Position numbers and translations under genes: made by a program. Source: JAWVFK01 sp033856175 (lineage in GTDB: Bacteria; Actinomycetota; Thermoleophilia; Solirubrobacterales; 70-9). From it: a stretch of DNA of 52,794 nucleotides. The notes beneath the pieces were generated by a model, which saw nothing but the letters and a program-made list of their open reading frames with translations, was not told where the DNA came from and did not search any database. Position 1 is the first letter of the stretch. The number at the start of each line of letters is the position of its first letter. The stretch lies in NCBI GenBank assembly GCA_033856175.1, contig JAWVFK010000011.1, forward strand, positions 1 to 52,794, given 5' to 3'. Positions 17,424 to 25,371 of the stretch are shown here, piece after piece.

Positions 17424-18920
17424 GTGTACCGTGGTCTCGTGCCGGGGAAGGACTCGCCCATCGGGCGCCAGTCGCGCATCTCGCTCGGGGTGCTCGCCGT
17501 GCTGCTCGCCGTCGCCTTCGCCATTCTCGGCGGGGCCGAGTCGCATGCAGCCGTGCTCGACCCGCGGCCGAACGTCGTCGTCGTCATGACGGACGACATG
17601 AACCTCGCCGACCTGGCGAAGATGCCGCACACCAGGGAGCTGATCGGCGACAGGGGCGTCAGCTTCGATCGCTTCTACGTCTCCTACCCGCTCTGCTGTC
17701 CTTCTCGGGCGACCTTTCTGACCGGGCGCTACGCCCACAGCAACCACGTTCGCGAGAACAACAATCTCCGCGACGGCACGACAGGCGGCTACTACAGCCT
17801 CGACAGCGAGAACGCGTTGCCGGTCTGGATGCACGACGCCGGCTACACGACCGGGCACATCGGCAAGTACCTCAACGGCTACGGAACCCGCGACCCCCAG
17901 GAGGAGCCGCCCGGCTGGGACGAATGGGCGTCGTCGCCCGGCGGCAACACCTACAAGGTCTACGACTACGACCTCAACCACAACGGCTTCATCGAGCACC
18001 ACGGAGCGGCGGCCGCCGACTACAAGACGACGGTCGAGACGAGCCTCGCCGACAGCTTCATCAGGGTGCGAGCGCTGCCGAACCAGCCGTTCTTCCTCTC
18101 GCTGGCGCCGCTGGCGCCGCACCGCGATGTCAGCTCCCCGGGCGATCCCGCCGTCTCGACCACGCCGGCGCCGGAGGACATCGACACCTTCGCCGGCCTG
18201 TCGATCCCCCGGCCGCCCTCCTTCAACGAGGCCGACCTCTCCGACAAGCCGCGCTACATGCATGGGCTGGCGAAGGCGAAGGGAGAGACGCTGGAGGTCC
18301 TGCGCCGGACCTACCGGCGACGGCTCGAGAGCCTGCAGGCGACCGATCGGATGGTCGCCGCCGTCGTCGGAGCCCTGACCGACAGGGGCGACCTCGACAA
18401 CACCTACATCGTCTTCACCAGCGACAACGGCTTCCTCCTGGGCGAGCACCGAATTCGCTACGCCAAGGTGACGCCATACGAGGAGAGCATCCACATGCCG
18501 CTGCTGGTCCGCGGCCCAGGAGTGCCCGAGGGGGAGCACCGCTCGCAGCTGACCGGCAACGTCGACTTGGCACCGACGATCGCCGCGATCGCCGGCGCGA
18601 CCCCGAGCAAGGCCCCTGACGGCATCTCGCTGCTGCCGCTGCTGAGCGGCGACAGCGGGCCGAGTCGCTCGATCCTGCTCGAGTCGTGGTTCCGCCAGAC
18701 CGAGGCTCGCTTCCGCGGCCTGCGGACCGGCGACCTCGCCTACGCCGAGTATCGCTCCGGCGAGCGTGAGCTCTACAACCTCTCGCGAGATCCCTACGAG
18801 CTGACGAATCTGGCGGCGCGGAGGGGGCAGCGGCAGCGCGTCGCCAGGCTCCACAGGCTGCTCGAGCGCCTGCGCTCTTGTCACGCGGAGAGCTGCCAGG
18901 GCGGCGCGCCGAAGATCTAG
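17424..18920 (+). CDS. Secreted type I sulfatase
   Basis: Formylglycine-dependent sulfatase of the alkaline phosphatase superfamily that hydrolyses sulfate esters. A signal peptide/anchor (about residues 18-43, ending SHAA) is followed by PNVVVVMTDDMN with metal-binding Asps. The modification motif C91-C-P-S-R is followed by ATFLTGR, so C91 would become formylglycine. A later metal/substrate block is SDNGFLLGEH. The protein ends with a Cys-containing tail. The GTG at 17424 was chosen; a second GTG at 17439 is possible. No formylglycine-generating enzyme or second sulfatase is in the window. The substrate is unknown. Confidence 0.9.
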   Translation: MYRGLVPGKDSPIGRQSRISLGVLAVLLAVAFAILGGAESHAAVLDPRPNVVVVMTDDMNLADLAKMPHTRELIGDRGVSFDRFYVSYPLCCPSRATFLTGRYAHSNHVRENNNLRDGTTGGYYSLDSENALPVWMHDAGYTTGHIGKYLNGYGTRDPQEEPPGWDEWASSPGGNTYKVYDYDLNHNGFIEHHGAAAADYKTTVETSLADSFIRVRALPNQPFFLSLAPLAPHRDVSSPGDPAVSTTPAPEDIDTFAGLSIPRPPSFNEADLSDKPRYMHGLAKAKGETLEVLRRTYRRRLESLQATDRMVAAVVGALTDRGDLDNTYIVFTSDNGFLLGEHRIRYAKVTPYEESIHMPLLVRGPGVPEGEHRSQLTGNVDLAPTIAAIAGATPSKAPDGISLLPLLSGDSGPSRSILLESWFRQTEARFRGLRTGDLAYAEYRSGERELYNLSRDPYELTNLAARRGQRQRVARLHRLLERLRSCHAESCQGGAPKI

Positions 18921-18968
18921 CTTGGCGGCGGCCGGGCCGGCGGCGCGGTCTCGCGGCTGCGCCGCAGG

Positions 18969-18974
18969 TAGGCT
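18969..18974 (+). promoter_or_regulatory. Candidate -10 box for the HIT gene
   Basis: TAGGCT lies 7 nt before the GTG at 18982. The spacing matches the leaderless pattern seen elsewhere in the window. Confidence 0.4.
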
Positions 18975-18981
18975 GCGGCGC

Positions 18982-19392
18982 GTGGCAAGCGACTGCCTCT
19001 TCTGCGGCATCGTCGCCGGCGAGGTGCCGGCGCAGATCGTCGACTCCGACGAGCACACGGTCTCCTTCATGGACATCAGCCCGGCGACCCCCGGGCACGC
19101 GCTCGTGGTGCCCCGAAAGCATTCCGCCGACCTGCTCGAGATCGACGACGAGGACCTTCGCAACACGACGAGCGCCGCCCAGCGGCTGGCTCGGCGAATG
19201 GAGGGCGCTCTCGACGCCGACGGCTTCAACCTCCTCAACTCCTGCCGCCCGGCGGCCTGGCAGACCGTCTTTCACTTCCACCTCCATGTCATCCCCCGCT
19301 ACGAGGGCGACCCGCTGAGATTGCCCTGGACCCCGGGCGAGGGAGACGGCGACGAGATCGCCTCGATCGCCGCGAGGCTGCGCGATGGCTGA
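18982..19392 (+). CDS. HIT-family (histidine triad) nucleotide hydrolase
   Basis: The 136-residue protein starts DCLFCGIVAGEVPAQIV, the HINT-type zinc-binding N-terminus, and carries the histidine triad H-F-H-L-H-V-I-P-R near residue 97. Such proteins hydrolyse nucleoside phosphoramidates or related nucleotide conjugates in the cytoplasm. The GTG at 18982 is preferred over the longer frame because a TAGGCT box lies 7 nt upstream and the extra N-terminal residues look non-coding. Its end overlaps the next ATG by 8 nt. Confidence 0.92.
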   Translation: MASDCLFCGIVAGEVPAQIVDSDEHTVSFMDISPATPGHALVVPRKHSADLLEIDDEDLRNTTSAAQRLARRMEGALDADGFNLLNSCRPAAWQTVFHFHLHVIPRYEGDPLRLPWTPGEGDGDEIASIAARLRDG

Positions 19393-20164
19393 CGCCCCGA
19401 TCCGGCTCGAGCGCGACGGCGCCGTCGCCGTCCTCGTCCTCGACAACCCGCCGGTCAACCTCTTCGGCGAGGACGCCTGGACGGCGCTCAGCGACTGCCT
19501 CGGCGAGGTCGAGGGGTCCGATGCCCGGGCGCTCGTCTGGCGCGCCGAGGGCGATCTCTTCAGCGGCGGCGCCGACGTCAACTCCTTCCAGCGCGCGGTC
19601 GAGGCCGGTGAGCCCGAGCGCTTCGCCTCGCTGATCGAGGGGGTCCGGCGGCTCGAGGCGCTGCCGATCCCGACGCTGGCGCTCGTCCACGGTCTCTGCC
19701 TGACCGCGGGGCTCGAGATCTCGCTCGGCTGCGACATGATCTGGGCGACCGAGTCGGCCCGCTTCGGCCTCGTCGAAGCGGTGGTCGGGCTCACTCCCGG
19801 CGCCGGCGGCACGCAGCGGATGGCCGAGCGTGCCGGCCCGGCGCGAGCGCGCGAGTTCGTGATGACCGGCGGTCTCTACGACGCGGCGACGCTCGAGCGC
19901 TGGAACGTCGTCAACCGGGTCGTCGGCGACGACGAGCTGCTCGAGAAGGGAATGCGCTTCGCCCAGCGGCTCGCCGAAGGCCCGACGCTCGCCCACGCCG
20001 GCACGAAGCGGATCGTCCGCGCTTACCTTCAGGGTGGCGTCGACGAGGCCGACCGCGTCACCGGCGACGTCTTCGCCTCGCTGTTTGCGACCGAGGACCT
20101 CCAGGGCGCGGTCAAGAGCTTCCTCGACGAGGGGCCTGGCAAGGCCAGGTTCCAGGGGCGCTAG
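19385..20164 (+). CDS. Enoyl-CoA hydratase/isomerase family protein
   Basis: Crotonase-fold protein of 259 residues. The oxyanion-hole segments are present (GDLFSGGADVNSF and LVHGLCLTAGLEISLGCDM). The usual paired catalytic acids are partly retained: GLEISL supplies one Glu, and the second loop reads FGLVEAVVGLTPGAGGTQRMA with Glu. A hydratase or isomerase activity is therefore plausible. The substrate is unknown. It overlaps the HIT gene by 8 nt and is separate from the beta-oxidation operon at the right of the window. Confidence 0.88.
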   Translation: MADAPIRLERDGAVAVLVLDNPPVNLFGEDAWTALSDCLGEVEGSDARALVWRAEGDLFSGGADVNSFQRAVEAGEPERFASLIEGVRRLEALPIPTLALVHGLCLTAGLEISLGCDMIWATESARFGLVEAVVGLTPGAGGTQRMAERAGPARAREFVMTGGLYDAATLERWNVVNRVVGDDELLEKGMRFAQRLAEGPTLAHAGTKRIVRAYLQGGVDEADRVTGDVFASLFATEDLQGAVKSFLDEGPGKARFQGR

Positions 20165-20177
20165 CCGGGCGCTCCGC

Positions 20178-20183
20178 TACGCT
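20178..20183 (+). promoter_or_regulatory. Candidate -10 box for infA
   Basis: TACGCT lies 10 nt before the infA ATG, in the 29-nt gap after the crotonase gene. No Shine-Dalgarno intervenes. Confidence 0.4.
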
Positions 20184-20193
20184 GGCGCTCGCC

Positions 20194-20412
20194 ATGGGCA
20201 AGGAAGAGAAAATCGAGATGGAGGGCGAGATCACCGAGGCCCTCCCGAACACGATGTTCCGTGTCAAGCTCGACAACGACCACGAGGTGCTCGGCCACAT
20301 CTCGGGCAAGATGCGGCGCCATTACATCCGGATCCTGCCGGGGGACCGGGTCAAGATCGAGCTCTCGCCCTACGACCTCGACCGCGGCCGGATCACCTAC
20401 CGCTACAAGTAG
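20194..20412 (+). CDS. infA: Translation initiation factor IF-1
   Basis: The 72-residue OB-fold protein is recognisable across its length: KIEMEGEITEALPNTMFRVKL, then HISGKMRRHYIRILPGDRVKIELSPYDL in register, ending GRITYRYK. IF-1 binds the 30S A site during initiation. It is normally found near rpmJ/rpsM in the ribosomal cluster; here it stands alone. Its own TACGCT box is likely. The 3' end overlaps the convergent glycoside hydrolase gene by 10 nt. Confidence 0.97.
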   Translation: MGKEEKIEMEGEITEALPNTMFRVKLDNDHEVLGHISGKMRRHYIRILPGDRVKIELSPYDLDRGRITYRYK

Positions 20413-21587
20413 CTGCCGGACGCGCTCGTGCCGGGGTCGGTCATCTCCAGGATCAGGGTGGACCAGGCGAAGTTCTTGGCTCCCAGGCCTCTGCCGGTCC
20501 TGGGGTCGTAGTACTCGCGGACTCCTTCCCGGGTGATCGCCGCCTCCAGGCGGTTGGTCAGCTCTGCGGCTTGCCCGTCCTGGCCTCGGCGGCGTAGGCC
20601 CAGCCAGAGCAGCCAGGCGGCGTTTATCCAGGTCGGGCCTCGCCAGTAGCGGCGCAGGAGGCCGCGCCCGCCCGTTGGGTCGTAGGTGGGCTCGTCGATC
20701 GCCACCGACGGCGGCGGGAGCGGGGTCCAGAAGCGATGCTCGTCGAGCAGGTGGGCGATCAGTCGGTCGGCGATCTCGTCGGGGAGATCAGGCAGCGCCA
20801 GCGGGGCGAGCGCCGACCAGGTCGCGACGCGCGAGCGCTCGCCGCCGGGCAGGATCTCGTCGAGGAAGAGGCCGCGCTCGTCGTCCCAGAGGCGGTCGAT
20901 CAGGGCCGGGGTCAGCGAAGGCCGTCCCATCGCCAGGCGGGAGAGGCACCAGAGGACGTTGACGACGACCTCGCAGACGAGCGGGCCGCCGGCGGCAAGG
21001 ATCCGGCGGGCGTCGAAGCCGAGCCTGCGGTTGTGGTGGACGAGCAGTGGGAACCCCGGCCGGGTGTGCGCCCGCCAGCCCCAGATCGAGTCGAACTTCG
21101 GCGAGGCGTCGAGCCCCGACTCGTCGGGCTGGACGATCCAGAGCAGGCCGTCGCCGCTGAGGGCGCGATTGCGCTCGAGCCAGTCGCAGTGGGCGACGAT
21201 CGCCGGCTCGGCCGCCGGGTCGCCGACGGCGATGCTCCAGGCCCAGGCGAGCAGCGGCGGCTGGATCGTCTCGGTCCGTAGCGCCCGCCGCGAGCGGACG
21301 TTGTAATAGGGCAGCCGCGCCAGCGAGACGGGGCGGTGCCAGAAGACGGTGTGGCCGATGAAGCCGTCCGCGTCGGCGCTCGAGAGCAGGCTCTCCAGCT
21401 CGGCGCGGGCGCGGCCGCGGTCGAAGCGTCGCCAGACGATCGCCGCGAAGCACGAGTCCCAGTACCACTGCCAGGGGTAGCGCCCGGGGCTCGGGCTCGT
21501 GTACGAGTAGGCCGTGCCGTCGCGGTCGCCCTCGACCCAGTTTTCGCGCAGGACGCGCTCGCAGAGCTCGTCGAGGGCGGCGCTCAA
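20403..21587 (-). CDS. MGH1-like (alpha/alpha)6-barrel glycoside hydrolase
   Basis: The 394-residue product contains W-Q-W-Y-W-D-S-C-F near the N-terminus, GFIGHTVFW, DSIWGWRAH and a C-terminal RGPTWINAAWLLWLGL block. These are shared by the trehalase/mannosylglycerate hydrolase/GH63-type barrel. The exact substrate is not deducible. There is no signal peptide, so it is probably cytoplasmic. The only sensible start is the TTG at 21587, which overlaps the stop of the ABC permease (TTGA), so the enzyme is the last gene of a four-gene exporter operon. It converges on infA with a 10-nt overlap. Confidence 0.82.
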   Translation of the reverse strand: MSAALDELCERVLRENWVEGDRDGTAYSYTSPSPGRYPWQWYWDSCFAAIVWRRFDRGRARAELESLLSSADADGFIGHTVFWHRPVSLARLPYYNVRSRRALRTETIQPPLLAWAWSIAVGDPAAEPAIVAHCDWLERNRALSGDGLLWIVQPDESGLDASPKFDSIWGWRAHTRPGFPLLVHHNRRLGFDARRILAAGGPLVCEVVVNVLWCLSRLAMGRPSLTPALIDRLWDDERGLFLDEILPGGERSRVATWSALAPLALPDLPDEIADRLIAHLLDEHRFWTPLPPPSVAIDEPTYDPTGGRGLLRRYWRGPTWINAAWLLWLGLRRRGQDGQAAELTNRLEAAITREGVREYYDPRTGRGLGAKNFAWSTLILEMTDPGTSASGSYL

Positions 21588-22357
21588 ACCGCCGCGCGGC
21601 GCATGCCGCGCAGGGCGAGGGCGCCGAGCACGGCGAGCATCCCGGCAAGCGCCAGCAGGCCGGGCCAGGTGTCGCCCCAGCTGACGCCGCCGAGAAAGCC
21701 CTGGCGGACGGTCTCGAGGATCTTCGTCGCCGGGTTGTACCTGGCGATGTCCTGCAGCCAGCCCTGGAGCAGCGCCACCGGGGCGTAGGCAGAGGTCGTG
21801 AGAATCAGGACGAACATGCCGATCTGCATCAGCGGGGCCGCCGCCTGGCTCTTGTAGCGAAGCGCCAGCATCGTCGCCCAACAGGCGGCGATCGCGGCCA
21901 TCGTCATAACGGCGATGACCGTCAGCGCCAGGCCGATCAGGCCAGGCCAGTGGGCGCCGAGGATCAGCGCGATCGTGAAGACGAAGCCGGCCGGGATCAG
22001 CGCCCGCACGCTCGCCGAGAGCACGCCGCTGGTGAGCAGGACCCAGCGCGGCGCCGGCGAGACCAGCAGGCGGTCGAACCACCCCTGCTCGATGTCGCGG
22101 GCGAGGTTGACCCCGGTGGCCGCGCCGGTGAAGCCGGCGCCCTGGAGCATGCTGACCGGGACGACGAAGCTGAGGTAGCTGTCGGTGTCGAACCCCCGCA
22201 GCGAGGTCAGATGGCCGAAGACGCCGTTGAGCCCGAGGAAGAAGATCGTCGGCGCCAGCACGCCGGGGATCGCCGCCCCCGGTACTCGGACCAGCTCGTT
22301 GCGGGTTCGCGCCATCAGGACGCCGATCGTCGCAAGGTTGCGGCGCCGGTTGCCCAC
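21584..22357 (-). CDS. ABC-2 type transporter permease (second subunit)
   Basis: Integral membrane protein of 257 residues with about six hydrophobic segments. It carries the ABC-2 hallmark DIEQGWFDRLLVSPAPRWV, followed by the GLLALAGMLAVLGALAL last helix and a basic C-terminus. Similar DrrB/DrrC-type proteins export drugs, lipids or polysaccharides. The GTG start lies 1 nt after the upstream permease stop, and the end overlaps the glycoside hydrolase start by 4 nt. The two permeases probably form a heterodimer with the ATPase encoded upstream. Confidence 0.9.
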   Translation of the reverse strand: MGNRRRNLATIGVLMARTRNELVRVPGAAIPGVLAPTIFFLGLNGVFGHLTSLRGFDTDSYLSFVVPVSMLQGAGFTGAATGVNLARDIEQGWFDRLLVSPAPRWVLLTSGVLSASVRALIPAGFVFTIALILGAHWPGLIGLALTVIAVMTMAAIAACWATMLALRYKSQAAAPLMQIGMFVLILTTSAYAPVALLQGWLQDIARYNPATKILETVRQGFLGGVSWGDTWPGLLALAGMLAVLGALALRGMRRAAV

Positions 22358-22358
22358 C

Positions 22359-23147
22359 TCAGCCGCCTGTCCTCAGCCGCCGGCGGAGGGCGAATGCGCT
22401 GGCGATTAGCCCGATCGCGGCGATGCCGACGACGGCCAGCAGCGCCTCGCCGACCTGCGCGGCGCTGACATCGGCGATGACGGGCTCGCGCAGCCCCTCG
22501 ACGATGAAGCTGAGCGGGTTGTAGTCGGCGATCGTCCTCGCCGGCTCGACCATCAGCTGCTGGGGAAAGAAGGCCGAGGAAACGAACAGCAGCACGAGGA
22601 CGAGCGGGAAGAGCCCCTGGACGACACTCGCGCGTCCGGTGCGCAGTGCGATCGCCGCGCCCAGCCCGCCGACCGCCATCGCCGAAAGGGTCACGAGGAC
22701 GATGACCAGCAGCGCCCCGGGAACGCCGTCCTCGATCCGAGCGCCGAAGATCAGCCCGATGGCGATGAACCAGACCGCCGAGAGCAGTCCCAGCGCGGCG
22801 CTGCCGGCCAGCCGGCCGAGGACGATCGCGAAGCGCGGGATCGGCGCGGCGAAGAGGCGGTCGGTGAAGCCCATCTCGAGATCCACCGCCATCGCGATGC
22901 CGCCGCTGTTGCCGGCCAGCATCAGCGACTGCATCATCGCCCCGGCGAGCATGAAGTCGAGAAAGCCGTGGACGTGGGGAAAGCCCGGCAGGTGAATGGC
23001 GCCGCCGGCGCCGCCGGTCTGCACCGCCAGCAGCAGCGTTGGGAACAGCAGGATCGGCGCCATCAGCTGGGGGCGGCGGAAGGTCTGGCGCACCGCGCGG
23101 GCGCCGAGCGCGGCGACGACGCGGGCGTTGTGGGCGACCGCGCTCAC
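22359..23147 (-). CDS. ABC-2 type transporter permease (first subunit)
   Basis: 262 residues, about six transmembrane segments, with the ABC-2 signature DLEMGFTDRLFAAPIPRFAI and a second block SSAFFPQQLMVEPARTIADYNPLS that is characteristic of DrrB-like permeases. The GTG start overlaps the ATPase stop (GTGA), and the stop is followed 1 nt later by the next permease start. Tight coupling supports a stoichiometric complex. The transported substrate is unknown. Confidence 0.92.
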   Translation of the reverse strand: MSAVAHNARVVAALGARAVRQTFRRPQLMAPILLFPTLLLAVQTGGAGGAIHLPGFPHVHGFLDFMLAGAMMQSLMLAGNSGGIAMAVDLEMGFTDRLFAAPIPRFAIVLGRLAGSAALGLLSAVWFIAIGLIFGARIEDGVPGALLVIVLVTLSAMAVGGLGAAIALRTGRASVVQGLFPLVLVLLFVSSAFFPQQLMVEPARTIADYNPLSFIVEGLREPVIADVSAAQVGEALLAVVGIAAIGLIASAFALRRRLRTGG

Positions 23148-24124
23148 GCGCTCGCCTCCGCCGCGGCTGCCTCGGCCTTCTCCTCCTCGGCGAGGTGGTA
23201 GCCGGTCTTGGCGACGAAGACGTCGTCGAGGCTCGGCTCGACCAGCTCGAGCGACTCGACGGCGAGGCCGGCCTGGTCGAGGGCGACGACTATCGGCGCG
23301 ATGTCGCCGGCGCCGCGCTCGAGCTCGACCAGGACCTTGCCGTCGCCGGAGGGCAGCGGCTTGCCGAAGCGGGCGACGACCTCGCGGACGCGGTCGGTCG
23401 CATCGCCGGCGACCGAGAGCGCGAGATGGGGGGGCCCGAGCTCCTGCTTGAGCGTCGAGGGCTTGTCCTCGGCGACGATCTTGCCGCGGTCGATGATGCC
23501 GACGCGATCGGCGAGCCGGTCGGCCTCCTCGAGGTACTGCGTCGTCAGGAAGACGGTGGTGCCGCCGCGGTTGAGCTTGGCGACCTCCTCCCAGATCCCC
23601 TTGCGGCTGACCGGGTCCAGGCCCGTCGTCGGCTCGTCGAGGAAGAGGACGCGGGGCTCGTGGACGAGCGCGGCGGCGAGGTCGAGGCGCCGCTGCATCC
23701 CGCCCGAGTAGGTGCCGATGCGTCGATCGGCGGCCTCGCTCAGGTCGACACGGTCGAGCAGGTCGTCGGCGCGCCGCCGCCCCTCCTGGCGGGCGAGCCC
23801 GTGGAGCGTCGCCTGCAGCCGGATCAGCTCGCGGCCGGTCATCAGCGGGTCCAGCGCCGCTTCCTGCAGCGCGACGCCGATCGAGCGGCGCACGGCGGCG
23901 GCACCGGTGACGATGTCGTGACCTGCAACCGTCGCCCGGCCGCCGGTCGGACGCAGCAGCGTCGTCAGCATCCGCACCGTGGTCGTCTTGCCGGCGCCAT
24001 TGGGGCCGAGGAAGCCGTAGATCTCGCCCTCGGCGACCTCGAGGTCGACGCCGGCGACGGCGAGCACGCCGCCGCTGAACTTTCGCTCCAGCCCCTCTAC
24101 CTCGATCGCCGGCATCGGCAGCAT
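23144..24124 (-). CDS. ABC transporter ATP-binding protein (DrrA-like)
   Basis: Energises the exporter. Walker A GPNGAGKTT (about residue 40), signature YSGGMQRRLD, Walker B VLFLDEPTTGLD and the switch histidine region (here FLTTQYLEEAD) are present. A long C-terminal domain ending in PSLDDVFVAKTGYHL is typical of DrrA-type drug/lipid exporters. The ATG at 24124 (12 nt after GGAGGG) was chosen over the ATG at 24115; the further upstream open frame is not conserved-looking. The stop overlaps the first permease start by 4 nt. It diverges from the secreted protein gene at 24258. Confidence 0.93.
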   Translation of the reverse strand: MLPMPAIEVEGLERKFSGGVLAVAGVDLEVAEGEIYGFLGPNGAGKTTTVRMLTTLLRPTGGRATVAGHDIVTGAAAVRRSIGVALQEAALDPLMTGRELIRLQATLHGLARQEGRRRADDLLDRVDLSEAADRRIGTYSGGMQRRLDLAAALVHEPRVLFLDEPTTGLDPVSRKGIWEEVAKLNRGGTTVFLTTQYLEEADRLADRVGIIDRGKIVAEDKPSTLKQELGPPHLALSVAGDATDRVREVVARFGKPLPSGDGKVLVELERGAGDIAPIVVALDQAGLAVESLELVEPSLDDVFVAKTGYHLAEEEKAEAAAAEASA

Positions 24125-24257
24125 TCTAGGTACGCACCCTCCGGCACCCCCTGGCGGGTCCGTAGGGCAGGCTGGCCGAGCCCGCAAGATGGCGCCCCCG
24201 GCGCCTCGCAACCGCAACCCTCGGCCCGCCAGCGTGTTTTCATATTCGCCTCGACCA

Positions 24258-24977
24258 ATGCGCCCGGCTACCCGACACCCGCGCGGCTCCCGCACGCTGC
24301 TCGCCACCTCGCTGGCGACGATCGTCGCCACGACGGCGCTGATCGCCGTCCCCGCGGCGAGCATCGCCGCCAACCTCGTCACGCTCGGCGTCGTCCGCTC
24401 GAACCCCGCGCCTTCGTGCCCGAGCGACCCCTGCCAGGCGGTTGGCCACGTCACCGGCTTCCAGGTGAGCGCCGGCACGGTCGCCCATCACCGCAAGAAC
24501 ATCTTCGTCGTGCCGGCCAACGGCCAGATAATCAAGTGGTCGATTCGCCTCTCGAAGCCGAACGCGAAGCAGCTCGCCTTCTTCAACAGCTTCTATGGCG
24601 GCCCGCCGAAGGCGGCGCTGGGAATCCTGCGGCGGACGAGCAAGACGGCGCCTCGCTTCAAGCTGATGCGGCAGAGCGGTCTCGAGGACCTGACCGACTA
24701 CATGGGTGTCGGCGAGCAGACCTTCGTCCTCGAAGCACCGCTGAGCGTCAAGAAGGGCGACATCGTCGCCCTGACGATCCCGACCTGGGCGCCCGCCTTC
24801 GCGGTCAACCAGACGGCGGTCAACACCTGGCGGGCGAGCCGTCCGTCGACGAAGTGCAACGGCCGCGCCAACATTCGCAACGGCAGCGCCCACGGCACCG
24901 TCGGCAAGACGCGCACCTACGGCTGCCTCTACAAGGGCGCCCGGATTCTCTACACCGCCGGCTTCTCGCCCAGCTGA
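24258..24977 (+). CDS. Secreted protein of unknown function with four cysteines
   Basis: I do not recognise a named family. The ATG at 24258 gives a basic N-terminus and a clear signal peptide (hydrophobic about residues 14-37, ending AASIAA). The mature part of about 200 residues has two Cys near its start (C-P-S-D-P-C) and two near its end (TKCNG and YGCLYKG), suggesting two disulfides. The body is predicted beta-rich (QIIKWSIRLSKP, KKGDIVALTIPTWAP), like an extracellular jelly-roll or lectin-type sheet. It is transcribed divergently from the ABC exporter operon. Its upstream GTTTTCATATT is AT-rich for this genome and may hold the promoter. Confidence 0.7.
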   Translation: MRPATRHPRGSRTLLATSLATIVATTALIAVPAASIAANLVTLGVVRSNPAPSCPSDPCQAVGHVTGFQVSAGTVAHHRKNIFVVPANGQIIKWSIRLSKPNAKQLAFFNSFYGGPPKAALGILRRTSKTAPRFKLMRQSGLEDLTDYMGVGEQTFVLEAPLSVKKGDIVALTIPTWAPAFAVNQTAVNTWRASRPSTKCNGRANIRNGSAHGTVGKTRTYGCLYKGARILYTAGFSPS

Positions 24978-25014
24978 GCGAGCTTCCGCTGAAGCGGGCC
25001 GCGTGGCTCTTGGG

Positions 25015-25350
25015 CTAGACGACCGGCTCTTGGCGCAGCCCGCAGTACGGGCAGTCGCTGACGTCAATGCCGATCAGCTGATCGCAGCGATCGCAGACGC
25101 GCAGGTTCTCGGGCGAGCGCGGCAGGCTCGAGGTCGAAGGCGCCAGCGGCAGTGCCCGGCCGACGATCTCCATCTCCTCGCCGGTCTCGCGATCGACGTA
25201 GACCTTGCCTGGGTCGGCGGGACTCAGTGCCTCACGGCCCGAGGCGGGCGCGCGCAGGCGGTAGATCTGCTGCTCGAGCATCAGGGGCAAGCCTATCCAC
25301 TCGCCCGGCAGCCGGGCGGCGTCAGTGGCCGGCCAGCCCCCGTCGGGCAT
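25015..25350 (-). CDS. Small protein with C-terminal zinc ribbon
   Basis: The 111-residue product ends in C-D-R-C, 11 residues and C-P-Y-C-G, a rubredoxin-like or zinc-ribbon knuckle pair. The N-terminal half (PGEWIGLPLMLEQQIYRL) is not recognised. I infer zinc binding, possibly as an accessory or nucleic-acid-binding subunit. It starts at the ATG at 25350, 21 nt from the divergent glycosyltransferase start, so the two share one tiny promoter region. The GC-rich composition and normal codon usage support real coding. Confidence 0.65.
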   Translation of the reverse strand: MPDGGWPATDAARLPGEWIGLPLMLEQQIYRLRAPASGREALSPADPGKVYVDRETGEEMEIVGRALPLAPSTSSLPRSPENLRVCDRCDQLIGIDVSDCPYCGLRQEPVV

Positions 25351-25356
25351 CGCCTC

Positions 25357-25362
25357 TAGCCT
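25357..25362 (+). promoter_or_regulatory. Candidate -10 box for the GT4 gene
   Basis: TAGCCT lies 9 nt before the GTG at 25372, in the 21-nt gap between divergent genes. No -35 motif is recognisable. Confidence 0.35.
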
Positions 25363-25371
25363 GGCGCCGGC

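Noticed and set aside
24125..24478. N-terminal extension of the ABC ATPase
   Set aside because: It would cross the divergent secreted protein's 5' region, has no family match, and the Shine-Dalgarno fits the ATG at 24124.
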